This document shows positions 1 through 8,231 of a stretch of 52,328 nt of DNA, piece after piece. Position numbers and translations under genes: made by a program. This DNA is from Eggerthellaceae bacterium UBA3686 (GTDB lineage: Bacteria > Actinomycetota > Coriobacteriia > Coriobacteriales > Eggerthellaceae): contig DFIX01000004.1 of NCBI GenBank assembly GCA_002371495.1, positions 1 to 52,328 on the forward strand, in the 5' to 3' direction. Positions within the stretch are counted from its first letter, which is position 1, and each line of letters opens with the position of its first letter. The notes beneath the pieces are model-generated. The model saw only the letters and a list, made by a program, of their open reading frames with translations. It was not told the DNA's origin and did not search any database.

Positions 1-801
1 CGCAACCAGCACTTCATCGGCGCCATGAACAAGGCGCTCGACAATCCCAATACGAAGAGCGATCTGGAAATCCTCATCGACATGGGCAAGCGGTTGCGCC
101 CTGAGCTCTGGGAGCGCTTCGATTCGGTCGACCAGTTCTTTGACGAGCAACTTCGCGCAAACTACGATTTTGGTTTGGACGACGTGCGCGACGTCCCTGC
201 CAAAATGGCAGGCTACGAGTACCGCAAGTACGAAAAGGGTTTGCTGCGACCCGACGGTGAGCCGGGCTTCGACACCATGACCAGCATGGTCGAGCTGCGC
301 TCCATCGTGCTCGAGAATTACGGTGAAGGCGGTGTGCCCTACTACGAGGAGCCTGAGTTTAGCCACGTCTCCAAGCCCGAGCTTGCCGATGAGTACCCGC
401 TGTACTACACGACCGGCGGGCGCAACATCTCGATGTTCCACTCCGAGCATCGCCAAGTGCCGAGTATGCGCGCCATGCACCCCTGGCCGCTCGTGAGCAT
501 TCACCCGGATGTGGCAGCGCGCTTCGGTATCTCCGAAGGTGATTGGGTACGCGTCACCACACCGCAGGGCCACATGGTGCAGAAAGCTTCGCTCAACGAG
601 ACGGTCAACGACAAGTTCATCCACGTGGAGCACGGCTGGTGGTTCCCCGAGCAGGACGGCGAGGCGCCCAACCTGTACGGCGTGTGGAAAGCCAACGCCA
701 ACAACCTCATTCCACATGAGAGCACGGGCATCACGGGTTATGGCGCGCCGTACAAGAACGGCATCTGCAAAATCGAACGCGTCGATTCGCTCGACGACTA
801 G
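1..801 (+). CDS. Molybdopterin-dependent oxidoreductase, C-terminal part (5' end outside window)
   Basis: The frame is open from base 1, so about 266 C-terminal residues are present and the start lies upstream. It is a clear paralogue of the complete enzyme at 2411-4687: both share the family signature HGWWFPEQDGEAPN, the TTGGR block of the cofactor-binding C-terminal domain and a GAPYK ending. It therefore belongs to the bis-MGD (DMSO reductase superfamily) enzymes, close to the transhydroxylase and catechol dehydroxylase type. The N-terminal Fe-S site and the Mo ligand cannot be seen. A partner Fe-S gene follows after 14 bases, as for the second copy. Substrate unknown. Confidence 0.9.
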   Translation, partial: RNQHFIGAMNKALDNPNTKSDLEILIDMGKRLRPELWERFDSVDQFFDEQLRANYDFGLDDVRDVPAKMAGYEYRKYEKGLLRPDGEPGFDTMTSMVELRSIVLENYGEGGVPYYEEPEFSHVSKPELADEYPLYYTTGGRNISMFHSEHRQVPSMRAMHPWPLVSIHPDVAARFGISEGDWVRVTTPQGHMVQKASLNETVNDKFIHVEHGWWFPEQDGEAPNLYGVWKANANNLIPHESTGITGYGAPYKNGICKIERVDSLDD

Positions 802-815
802 AGAGGGTGGCGGAC

Positions 816-1151
816 ATGCGATATGGAATGCTCATCGATTACGGCCTGTGCACCGGCTGCAAGTCGTGCGAGGTCTCGTGCCGAAAAGAAAAAGGCCTGA
901 CCCTCGAGGAATGGGGGATTCTTGTCGAACAAATCGGACCCAAACGGCTCGCGGGCGAATGGGAATGGGATTTTGTGCCGGTTCCCTCGCGCCTGTGCGA
1001 CTTGTGCGAGGAGCGTCGCGCCGAGGGGAAGAAGGCCGCCTGCGAGCTTCACTGTCTAGCGCAAGTAATCGAGATCCTGCCGCTTGAGGATCTCGGCCGG
1101 CGCATGGCGGAACTCGACCACGGGAAAGTTAGCTGCTTCTTGCCGCGTTAA
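816..1151 (+). CDS. Small 4Fe-4S electron-transfer protein, partner of the upstream molybdoenzyme
   Basis: A 111-residue cytoplasmic protein with two ferredoxin-type Cys clusters: CTGCKSCEVSC near the N terminus and CDLC followed by CELHC. It looks like the first half of a DmsB-type subunit (usually about 200 residues, four clusters) and likely carries two clusters. The ATG at 816 is preferred over an in-frame GTG at 807. It sits 9 bases after GAGAGG and gives a start matching the paralogue at 4721 (M, a few residues, L-I-D/N-Y, then the first Cys). It is co-transcribed with the upstream enzyme and probably passes electrons to it. Confidence 0.88.
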   Translation: MRYGMLIDYGLCTGCKSCEVSCRKEKGLTLEEWGILVEQIGPKRLAGEWEWDFVPVPSRLCDLCEERRAEGKKAACELHCLAQVIEILPLEDLGRRMAELDHGKVSCFLPR

Positions 1152-1244
1152 ACCAGGAGAGTTTGGATAACATAGCAACGAATGCGAATCGCTGTGCAGC
1201 ATTGGCGCCCTTGCCGATGCTGCACTTAGGTAAGGGGGGTTGTA

Positions 1245-2168
1245 ATGCAGATTAGCTTGCTTGAGGAGTTTGCGGTCTGGGCGGATAACAAGACGTTCGA
1301 AGCTGCCGCAAAGCAGCTGCACATCTCCCAGTCGACCTTGAGCAAGCATCTGATTGCCCTGGAAACCGAGCTGGGGGTAAGCCTGATAAACCGGCAAGGC
1401 AAGGCGCGGCTCACACCTGCTGGGATATCTTTCTATAATGGGGCAGTCGACGTTCTGGGCCGATTCAACAGAGCCGTCGAAGAATGCAAGCGCGCCGACA
1501 AAGGCAGTGGATGCGAGATTGTCGTCTGGGACCCGCACATCTTCTCGGGGGCCATGCGAGAGCTCTCGGCCGCTATGCAGCATTACGCAAAGGCCAGCGA
1601 AGTCCCCTTCCATTTCACCTTGAGAAACGAGCCTTATAAAACCGCACGCGAATCTCTCGACGAAGGGCTGATTGACGTCGCCATCGATTACGCGCCCCTC
1701 GAAAGCGAAAGCGTGGTCGATGATGGGAAGACCTTGCGGTTCCCGCTTATTGTGGAACCCGTTATTCTCTGGTGCCATGTAGACCATCCGCTCGCGAGGA
1801 AAAAGCCTCTCGTGCCAAGAGATCTCCAGGGAGTACCCATCATGTGCAGCATGGAGCTCGCACACCCGCTCGAAGAATCGATAAGCGCGATGTGCGCGAG
1901 GCGCGGCTTCAAGCCGCAATACTACCGGTTCAACCCCACTTCGCAGGCGAGTTTCTTCTTCGAGGCGCCTTCCAGGTGCGTATACCTGGTCACGGATGGC
2001 CTGAAAAGCGACGAGCGCATAAGCTCTCGAGACGATATGGTCGTCCGCTATTTCGACGATGAGGATTTCGCGGTGCGATCGGTTGTGCTGGTCCGTGGAG
2101 CCGACGACAACCCCGCATTGAAAGGGTTCTGCGAGTTTCTTTCTAACAACGAATCTCGCATGCGTTGA
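1245..2168 (+). CDS. LysR-family transcriptional regulator
   Basis: 307 residues, the normal LysR length. An N-terminal winged helix-turn-helix (about residues 1-60, with AAAKQLHISQSTLSKHLIALE) is followed by a substrate-binding-like effector domain. An AGGGGGG ribosome site precedes the ATG. The gene lies between two molybdoenzyme/Fe-S pairs on the same strand, so it is the best candidate for substrate-dependent control of one or both. The 242-base gap after it would hold the promoter for the second pair. The effector is not predictable; an aromatic substrate of the neighbouring enzymes would fit. Confidence 0.9.
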   Translation: MQISLLEEFAVWADNKTFEAAAKQLHISQSTLSKHLIALETELGVSLINRQGKARLTPAGISFYNGAVDVLGRFNRAVEECKRADKGSGCEIVVWDPHIFSGAMRELSAAMQHYAKASEVPFHFTLRNEPYKTARESLDEGLIDVAIDYAPLESESVVDDGKTLRFPLIVEPVILWCHVDHPLARKKPLVPRDLQGVPIMCSMELAHPLEESISAMCARRGFKPQYYRFNPTSQASFFFEAPSRCVYLVTDGLKSDERISSRDDMVVRYFDDEDFAVRSVVLVRGADDNPALKGFCEFLSNNESRMR

Positions 2169-2410
2169 GGCGATTGCCCGCGCACAACCCCATAAGCCCC
2201 TTTGCCTTGCATAATTGCGCCGATGCCGGGCAAGGTTCTCGAATTTATCCTTCGAATCGATAATTTGAATCGCGCGTTCCGCGCAAAAAGTTCATGCTCC
2301 CATTCCGTTTCTTCCTTTGGCTCATGACGCCAGATTTCTTCATGCTTTGAGGTGCCGGAAAGCTCCGGAAAAGCAGGGAAATCCAATGATCAATGAAGAG
2401 AGGGTGTAAC
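2169..2410. other. Intergenic region upstream of the second molybdoenzyme
   Basis: A 242-base AT-richer spacer between the LysR gene and the molybdoenzyme at 2411. It contains a TTCGAATCGATAATTTGAATCG imperfect dyad around 2252-2273 that could be a regulator site. No coding potential is convincing. The promoter of the downstream operon and any LysR operator are expected here, but no strong -35/-10 pair could be fixed. Confidence 0.4.
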
Positions 2411-4687
2411 ATGCAGATTCCAGAAGGCGAGTATCGGGTCGGCACCGACGACGATTACTACGTTCGCACGAACGTATGGTCTGCGCCAGGCTGCCACGGC
2501 GCAGCGTGTGGAGCCATCCTGCACGTCAAGGACGGCAAGCTTGTCGACATCGAGGGGGACGAGAGCAACCCCATCACCAACGGGCGCCTGTGCATCAAGT
2601 GCCTGGGCATCCCGGAGTATCAATATCATCCTGACCGCATCCTGTATCCGATGAAGCGCGACCCGAAAGACCGCGGGAAGAACACATGGGAGCGGATCAC
2701 GTGGGATGAGGCATACGACCTCATCGAGGAGAACTACTACAAGGTCCGCGAGAAGTCAGGAACGAACAACGCGGTGCTGACGCTCGGCGGCACGGGCCGC
2801 GAGGCGACGATGTTCTACCCCGTCATCTCCTTTGCGGACTTCCGCTCGGCCAACGTCGCCGCGCCGATTTCGGGCGACTCGTGCTATGGTCCGCGCTGCA
2901 TGATCGCGAGCTACATGTTCGGCACCGGGTATCCCGAGGTCGACAGCGGCATGTTCTTCAACAAGAAGTATGACGACCCGCGTTTCGAGCGCTCCGAGTA
3001 CATGATCATTTGGGGCTCGAATCCGCTTGTCTCCAATCCTGCGGGGTACTTCGGGCATCAGATCATCGACATGATGAAGATGGGCACCAAGATCATCGTG
3101 GTCGACCCGCAGATCACCTGGCTCGGCTCGCGTGCCGAATATGTGCTGCAGCTGCGCCCGGGCACCGATGCGGCGCTGGCGCTCGGCATGCTCAACGTCA
3201 TCATCAACGAGGACCTCTACGACCACGATTTCGTCGAGAAGTGGTGCTACGGGTTCGACGAGTTGTCCGAGCGGGTAAGCGAGTATCCCGTGGAGCGCGT
3301 CGAGGAGATAACGCAGGTCCCGGCCGAGCTCATCAGGAAGGCGGCGCGCGCATACGCCACGGCCGACGGAACCGGCCGCAACTGCTCCATCTTCATGGGC
3401 GTCGCCATGGAGATGCAGGTCGACTGCGTTTCCGACATCCAGGCGGTCCTCAGCCTGATCGCGATCTGCGGCAACTTGGACGTGCCGGGCGGCAACGTCG
3501 TCGGACCGCGCGCCTCGTTTACGGGCGCATGGCGCTACGAACAGATCAAATGGGTGTCGGAGGAGGATAAGAAAGGAAGGATCGGCGAGGAGCGCGAACC
3601 CATCGAGCGCAACGCGCTCTCCAACGTCCAATCCGACGCCATCCTGCCCGAGCTCGAGCTGCCGGACGACGAGCGCACGGTTCGCATGATCTGGTTCAAC
3701 AGCTGCAACGCGCTCGTGTGCATGCCGGCCGAGCCGCAGCGTTGGATCGAGGCATGCAAGAAGATGGACTTCAACGTGGTCCAGGACCTCTTCCTCACTC
3801 CTACGGCCATGGCGCTGTGCGACCTGTTCCTGCCGGTGGCCACCTTCCCCGAGCATGACGGAATCGTGCAGATTCACTACGGCCGCCATACCCCCTATCT
3901 GGGCGCGGAGGTGAAAGCGCTCGACTACGGCGAGACGAAGTCCGACTTGCAGGTCACCTTCGAGTTGGGCAAGAGGCTCAACCCCGAAGCGTGGGCCCAG
4001 TTCGAGACCATCGAGGACTTCATGGACGACCAGATCGCTCCAACGGGTCTCACGTTCGACGAGCTGCGTCATGAGGGCATCCTGTCGTTTGACGGGTGGA
4101 ACTACAAGAAGTATGAAACGGGCGAGATGCGCGCCGATGGCCAAGTTGGCTTCGACACCATCACGGGCATGGTCGAGCTCTATTCCATGCATTTCGAGCA
4201 ATGGTGCGGCGAGCCGCTGCCGAAGCACGAGCCTTCGCCGTTCAGCGAAGAGGCGAACCCCGAGATGGCGGCGAAGTACCCGATCATCCTGACGACCGGT
4301 GGGCGCAAGTGGACGCAATTCCATTCCGAATGGCATCAGGTCGAGAGCATGCGCCAGATCGACCCCTGGCCCGTGCTGACCATCAACCCCGAGACGGCTG
4401 CGGAGTACGGGCTTTCCGAAAAGGACTGGGCCGAGGTCTACAACGACACGGGCAAGGCGCGCTTGAAGGTGCATGTCTCCACGGTGATCAAGCCCGGCAT
4501 GGTTCACGCGACGCACGGCTGGTGGTTCCCCGAGCAAGATGGCGAAGCCCCCAACTACTTCGGCGCCTTCAAGTCGAACATCAACACGCTGCTGCCCAAC
4601 GACAGCATAGGGCGCATGTACAAAGGCGCGCCCTACAAGTCGAACCTTTGCAACATCAGGCGGGTTCGCAGCTTGGACGAAGACTAG
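2411..4687 (+). CDS. Molybdopterin-dependent oxidoreductase, candidate catechol dehydroxylase / transhydroxylase-type enzyme
   Basis: 758 residues; ATG 2411 is chosen over an in-frame ATG at 2393 because GAGAGGG lies just before it. There is no Tat or Sec signal, so the protein is cytoplasmic. Cys28, Cys33, Cys61 and Cys64 form an N-terminal Fe-S site; the fourth Cys stands where many relatives have Gly. The Mo-ligand region reads SGDSCYGP (Asp156-Ser157), recalling the Asp-Ser pair at the Mo of pyrogallol-phloroglucinol transhydroxylase. The C-terminal domain carries TTGGR and HGWWFPEQ. Downstream come its Fe-S partner and an MFS transporter, an arrangement like the soluble catechol dehydroxylase clusters of Gordonibacter. 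The family is firm; the substrate is inference. Confidence 0.9.
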   Translation: MQIPEGEYRVGTDDDYYVRTNVWSAPGCHGAACGAILHVKDGKLVDIEGDESNPITNGRLCIKCLGIPEYQYHPDRILYPMKRDPKDRGKNTWERITWDEAYDLIEENYYKVREKSGTNNAVLTLGGTGREATMFYPVISFADFRSANVAAPISGDSCYGPRCMIASYMFGTGYPEVDSGMFFNKKYDDPRFERSEYMIIWGSNPLVSNPAGYFGHQIIDMMKMGTKIIVVDPQITWLGSRAEYVLQLRPGTDAALALGMLNVIINEDLYDHDFVEKWCYGFDELSERVSEYPVERVEEITQVPAELIRKAARAYATADGTGRNCSIFMGVAMEMQVDCVSDIQAVLSLIAICGNLDVPGGNVVGPRASFTGAWRYEQIKWVSEEDKKGRIGEEREPIERNALSNVQSDAILPELELPDDERTVRMIWFNSCNALVCMPAEPQRWIEACKKMDFNVVQDLFLTPTAMALCDLFLPVATFPEHDGIVQIHYGRHTPYLGAEVKALDYGETKSDLQVTFELGKRLNPEAWAQFETIEDFMDDQIAPTGLTFDELRHEGILSFDGWNYKKYETGEMRADGQVGFDTITGMVELYSMHFEQWCGEPLPKHEPSPFSEEANPEMAAKYPIILTTGGRKWTQFHSEWHQVESMRQIDPWPVLTINPETAAEYGLSEKDWAEVYNDTGKARLKVHVSTVIKPGMVHATHGWWFPEQDGEAPNYFGAFKSNINTLLPNDSIGRMYKGAPYKSNLCNIRRVRSLDED

Positions 4688-4720
4688 TAGAAGACGCAAC
4701 GAGAGAGAGGACACATAACC

Positions 4721-5056
4721 ATGAGCCGCAACGCGCTTCTCATAAACTACCAGTATTGTTCTGGATGCCACAGCTGCGAGTTCGCATGCAGGAACCACCT
4801 GGGGCTGAGCAAAGAGCAGTGGGGCATCAAGTTGACCGAGGTCGAGCCGTTCGAAGTCGAGCCGGGCGTTTGGAACTGGGACTACGTGCCGGTGCCCACG
4901 AAGCTCTGCGACCAATGCCTTGAGCGGGTGCAGGCGGGCGAAAAGCCCTCATGTGTGAAGCATTGCCAGTCTTTCTGCATGGAATACGGGCCTGTAGCAG
5001 ACATGGCGGCCAGGGCCGAAGAGCTCGGCGATAAAACCGCGCTGTTCATCCTGTAG
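4721..5056 (+). CDS. Small 4Fe-4S electron-transfer protein, partner of the molybdoenzyme
   Basis: 111 residues with CSGCHSCEFAC near the N terminus and CDQC ... CVKHC in the second half, eight ligand Cys in all. It is a close paralogue of the protein at 816, including EQWGIKLTEVEP / EWGILVEQIGP and WDYVPVP / WDFVPVP blocks. It lacks the third and fourth clusters and any membrane anchor gene nearby, so electrons probably come from a soluble donor. The ribosome site GAGAGAGGAC precedes the ATG, 33 bases after the enzyme gene. Confidence 0.88.
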   Translation: MSRNALLINYQYCSGCHSCEFACRNHLGLSKEQWGIKLTEVEPFEVEPGVWNWDYVPVPTKLCDQCLERVQAGEKPSCVKHCQSFCMEYGPVADMAARAEELGDKTALFIL

Positions 5057-5062
5057 CGTTCA

Positions 5063-5116
5063 ACAGGGGCGTCGCGGTTCTGCCATACACGCTTTTTGAA
5101 AGCGCGGCGTCCCTGT
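5063..5116. repeat. Imperfect inverted repeat after the Fe-S gene
   Basis: Arms ACAGGGGCGTCGCG (5063-5076) and CGCGGCGTCCCTGT (5103-5116) pair at 12 of 14 positions. A small inner hairpin (GCTTTttgAAAGC) is also present. There is no T-run after it, so it is either a processing or attenuation structure between the enzyme pair and the 144-aa gene, or a palindromic repeat. Confidence 0.55.
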
Positions 5117-5195
5117 CTGACGAGCAATTGAATTGTCTCATTGAATAGCTAGATCTTCACACTATTCAGCGATACGGCGAGGGAGGAGGTGTTTT

Positions 5196-5630
5196 ATGGC
5201 GAGGCGGCAACGTTGGTGGACGACGGTTGAGGACCTTGAGGAATACAAGGAAATCACCTGGGCTTTCCTGAAGAACATAAAGATGACCTGGGAGTACAGT
5301 GGAATGGCTTACTTATTCCGGGAAGCCGGCATCCCGCTTTGCGGTATCGATCGCGGTACGTTGAAGGCGAACCACCCAATCATGGCGATGGGCGTTCCGA
5401 TGCAACGCGATAAGAACTACGGCGTCGATATCTACGTTCCCGCAAAGATGAAGGGAAAGGCGCTCAGCTTGCTCTCCGATGAGGAGCGGGTGCGCGAATG
5501 CGCCGAGCTCGAAGCCGTTGTGGGCGCGGAGCATGCGCGCGAGTTCAATCAGGTGGCGCTCGAGAACAAGAACCGGCATGCGGAGGAGAAGAAGCGAGGC
5601 CGACGGGCATTGCTCGCCCGGTTCTTCTAG
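5196..5630 (+). CDS. Uncharacterised cytoplasmic protein of the molybdoenzyme locus
   Basis: 144 residues, not recognised. It has no signal peptide, no membrane segment and a single Cys (about residue 49). The N terminus is rich in aromatic and charged residues (RRQRWWTTVEDLEEYKEITW), and the C terminus is a basic helix (EEKKRGRRALLARF). A strong GAGGGAGGAGG ribosome site precedes the ATG. It lies between the Fe-S subunit and the MFS transporter on the same strand, so it probably belongs to the same pathway: accessory factor, substrate carrier or a small enzyme cannot be told apart. Confidence 0.75.
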   Translation: MARRQRWWTTVEDLEEYKEITWAFLKNIKMTWEYSGMAYLFREAGIPLCGIDRGTLKANHPIMAMGVPMQRDKNYGVDIYVPAKMKGKALSLLSDEERVRECAELEAVVGAEHAREFNQVALENKNRHAEEKKRGRRALLARFF

Positions 5631-5688
5631 CCGCCGAGCCTGCCGTGCTTCAGACCAACTGTACTTCAGATTTGCATTAGGAGAGGGT

Positions 5689-7008
5689 ATGCTGCAAACC
5701 GAAGCGGACCTGAACGCTAAATCAGGGAAATTACACTATGCATTTGTCATTTGCATTGGCGGATTCCTGTTGTCGGGCATTGTATTGGCCGCTCAGAGAT
5801 TGCCGTCGATTGCATTGGATTCCGTTCGTGAGGCTCTTGGTGTTGGTTATGCCGAAGTAGGTCTCATCACATCCGTGTTCATGCTGTTCTATGCCGGCTT
5901 GTCGCTGGTGTGGGGAATGCTCGGCGATAGGATCGGTACGCGATGGGCGATGACATTGGCCTGCGGCCTCTCGTCGCTCGGCACCATCCTGTTCGGTCTG
6001 TTCGGCGGGACGAGCTTGGCGGTCGCGATCGTGACGTGGGCTATCTGCGGTATCGGCTGCGCTGGTCTGCTCATGGCGATTCTCCCCAAGATCATCTCGC
6101 GTTGGTTCGCGCCCAACAAGCGCGGTTTCGGTATGTCCCTTTGCACGCCGGGCGCCAACTTCGCCGCGCTGATCCTGGGCGTAGTTGCCCCGATGGTCAT
6201 CAACGGGCTCGGTTGGAACATGGCATACGTTGCCTTTGGCATCTACTTTGCCGCCATCACCGTATTCGTCGCCCTCACGTTCCGCGAGGCCCCGGAGGAC
6301 ATGGGGCTGGCACCTTATGGTGCACCTCAGGGCACGCAGGCTGCTCCCGCTCCCAAGATCGAGCAGAAAGACGAAGAGGCTTCGGGTAAGAAGGTGTCGC
6401 CGCTGCGCCAAGTGTGCAGAATGGGTATCACCTGGCATTTCGGACTGTTCTACGCGGTTTATCAGCTCGGTTACATGGCTGCGACGCAGTACTACGTTGT
6501 GTCCATGACGGGCAACGGGTTCGATTTGGCCACAGCTGCGTTCTCGCTCACGATCGGCGGTGTGCTCACCATCATCACCGAGCTGGTAGTTGGCAGCTTG
6601 TCGGACCACCACGAGAGGAAGACTATGATCGGCATCATGGTCTTGTGCACGGCGGTGCTTTCGGCCGGCTACGCTTTCTACTTGATCAATACAGCAGAGC
6701 CTGGACTCGTGCCTTGCTACTTCTTCATCGCCACCATCAGCGCTTCCACCGGAGTTATCACCATCATCATGTCAGGGGCTGGCGAATACTACAACGACGA
6801 ATGCCGCGCTACGGGAACGGGCATGATCGGCACGATCAACATCGTCGGGCGCTACCTCGGTCCCTGGGTTGCCGGCCTTGTCATCGACGCTACCGGACAG
6901 ACGGGGTACGCTTTCGTGATCGTGGCCGCGGCCTGCCTCGTTGCATCCCTCATCGCCTTTGCCATGCCGAAGGCAGCCACCGTACAGGCGAAGTGGGCGA
7001 ATAGCTAG
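5689..7008 (+). CDS. MFS transporter of the molybdoenzyme locus
   Basis: 439 residues with about 12 hydrophobic segments. The loop 2-3 signature of the family is visible as GMLGDRIGTRWAM, and a charged central loop (about residues 205-245) separates the two halves. The reading frame stays open upstream through the preceding gene, but ATG 5689 follows GGAGAGGGT and gives a standard short N terminus before the first membrane helix. It probably imports the substrate, or exports the product, of the neighbouring molybdenum enzyme. The exact solute is unknown. Confidence 0.9.
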   Translation: MLQTEADLNAKSGKLHYAFVICIGGFLLSGIVLAAQRLPSIALDSVREALGVGYAEVGLITSVFMLFYAGLSLVWGMLGDRIGTRWAMTLACGLSSLGTILFGLFGGTSLAVAIVTWAICGIGCAGLLMAILPKIISRWFAPNKRGFGMSLCTPGANFAALILGVVAPMVINGLGWNMAYVAFGIYFAAITVFVALTFREAPEDMGLAPYGAPQGTQAAPAPKIEQKDEEASGKKVSPLRQVCRMGITWHFGLFYAVYQLGYMAATQYYVVSMTGNGFDLATAAFSLTIGGVLTIITELVVGSLSDHHERKTMIGIMVLCTAVLSAGYAFYLINTAEPGLVPCYFFIATISASTGVITIIMSGAGEYYNDECRATGTGMIGTINIVGRYLGPWVAGLVIDATGQTGYAFVIVAAACLVASLIAFAMPKAATVQAKWANS

Positions 7009-7029
7009 GCGATGACAGTGTTTTGATAG

Positions 7030-7096
7030 TCCGGGCAATATAGCTTGCTTGCCCGGGATTCTGATCCGCGCCCGATTTCATGAGTCGGGCGCGGAT
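7030..7096. repeat. Two tandem hairpins after the MFS gene
   Basis: The first hairpin pairs CCGGGCAA with TTGCCCGG (7031-7038/7049-7056). The second is a perfect 12-bp stem ATCCGCGCCCGA/TCGGGCGCGGAT (7064-7075/7085-7096). Neither has a T-run. They may still slow or end transcription between the transporter and the zinc-ribbon gene. Confidence 0.6.
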
Positions 7097-7157
7097 TATC
7101 GATTATCGGGGCGGCGCTCCCGCTCTACGCTGAAAGCTTATCGAGGAGGCTGGTTGG

Positions 7158-7373
7158 ATGACGTGTTTCCCATGCATCAAATGTTACAAATGCCAGAAGG
7201 ATTTTGCGGGTGTGGTCATGGTTTGCGCGTCTTGCGGGGCGAGCATGCCGCCAGGCATCTCGTCATGCGAGAGCTGCGGGGGTACCAAAAGAAAACTAGT
7301 GCGGCCGTTAGCTAACGAAGCGGGAGGGGCTTTTCGCGATAGCTCGCGGCTCGCTCGTAGGGGGTTGTCATGA
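7158..7373 (+). CDS. Small zinc-ribbon protein
   Basis: 71 residues with eight Cys in four CxxC pairs: CFPC, CYKC, CASC and CESC, a layout for two zinc ribbons or rubredoxin-like knuckles. The last 25 residues are basic and low in structure. GAGGAGG precedes the ATG. Its stop TGA overlaps the ATG of the aldo/keto reductase remnant (ATGA), so the two were translationally coupled. The function is unknown; a metal-binding accessory protein or a relic of a larger protein is possible. Confidence 0.6.
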   Translation: MTCFPCIKCYKCQKDFAGVVMVCASCGASMPPGISSCESCGGTKRKLVRPLANEAGGAFRDSSRLARRGLS

Positions 7374-8212
7374 TGTCGGAGAAAGCCGCGCTGTTTTCCG
7401 AAGAAGAGCTGAGCAAGCTGGGTTTTGGGTGCATGCGCTTTATTGGGCGCGAGGACAATACGATAGACATCGATTACACCTGCGACATGATCGATCGCTA
7501 TTTAGCCGCAGGAGGCAATTATTTCGATACTTCCTGGGTTTACCCGAACAACGAGGCCACGTTGAAAAAGGCCCTTGTCGATCGGCATCCCCGGGAATCG
7601 TTCTTCGTCGCAACGAAATGCATCGCCTGGGCGCACTGCAACGGCCTCGAAGACTTAAGAAAACAGCTGAAGGAGTCTCTGGACACTCTCGGCGTGGACT
7701 ATATCGACGTGTACCTAATGCATAACTTAGGGGGAAATCGCACGGTGGCTTTCGACAAATACGAAGCGTGGGAGGTCATCGACCGATATTTCCCAAACGA
7801 TTCGTATTCCACCGCAGCCTTGCGTTTCACAGCGAGCGTTCCCGGGGTTAAGGTGACGCTTTTTGGGATGAGCTCTATCGAGCAGGTTGAAGACAATTCG
7901 GCTGCCTTCAAATCGTTTAAGGCGTTCGACGAGAACGAAAGGGAGGGCATCGACGCGGCTCGGGACATATTGACGAAAGTTGGCACGATTCCCTGCACGG
8001 GTTGCGAATACTGCGCGAAGGTTTGCCCGAACAGCATTGGCATATCGAGGGCTATAACGGCGCTCAATTACTACATTGCCTTCGGTGACCCTTCGTCGGC
8101 GTCATCGTGCTCATGGCCCTCACCATCGCTACGGTCATCGCCATCGGCCGCAAATAAGCCTGCGCCCCTTGGGGCCGACCTCGATTCCAAACCTGGTATG
8201 ATTTTCCCGTAA
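7370..8212 (+). pseudogene. Aldo/keto reductase with ferredoxin tail, internally deleted and truncated
   Basis: The first 130 residues are a normal aldo/keto reductase start with the catalytic Asp, Tyr, Lys and His in FDTS, VYP, ATKC and MHN. After EAWEV the sequence jumps to the last part of the barrel (PNDSYSTAALRF), so roughly 110 residues of the usual 370-390 are absent without frame loss. The Fe-S motif CTGCEYCAKVCP follows. Homology then stops at about residue 240, and the final 40 residues are a Ser/Pro-rich read-through of an unrelated tail. A folded barrel is unlikely, so this is called a decayed gene, though the frame is open throughout. Confidence 0.75.
8089..8157 (+). pseudogene. 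C-terminal scrap of a membrane protein joined to the reductase remnant
   Basis: In another frame, directly after the point where reductase homology ends, the DNA encodes PFVGVIVLMALTIATVIAIG followed by R, K and a stop: one hydrophobic helix with a basic end, typical of the last segment of a transporter. This indicates that a deletion fused the 3' part of the reductase gene to the 3' end of a lost membrane-protein gene. The identity of the parent gene is unknown. Confidence 0.5.
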
Positions 8213-8231
8213 CAATCGGGAAAGGATTACC

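Noticed and set aside
2756..4915. 719-codon open frame on the minus strand
   Set aside because: A shadow of the molybdoenzyme caused by high GC at third positions; Arg/Leu/Val-rich composition and no ribosome site or homology.
5479..5688. N-terminal extension of the MFS transporter
   Set aside because: It overlaps the preceding gene out of frame, while ATG 5689 has a good ribosome site and a normal transporter start.
7370..8212. Selenocysteine or frameshift as the explanation for the short aldo/keto reductase
   Set aside because: No internal stop or frame change marks the gap; the missing segment is simply absent from the DNA, so deletion fits better.
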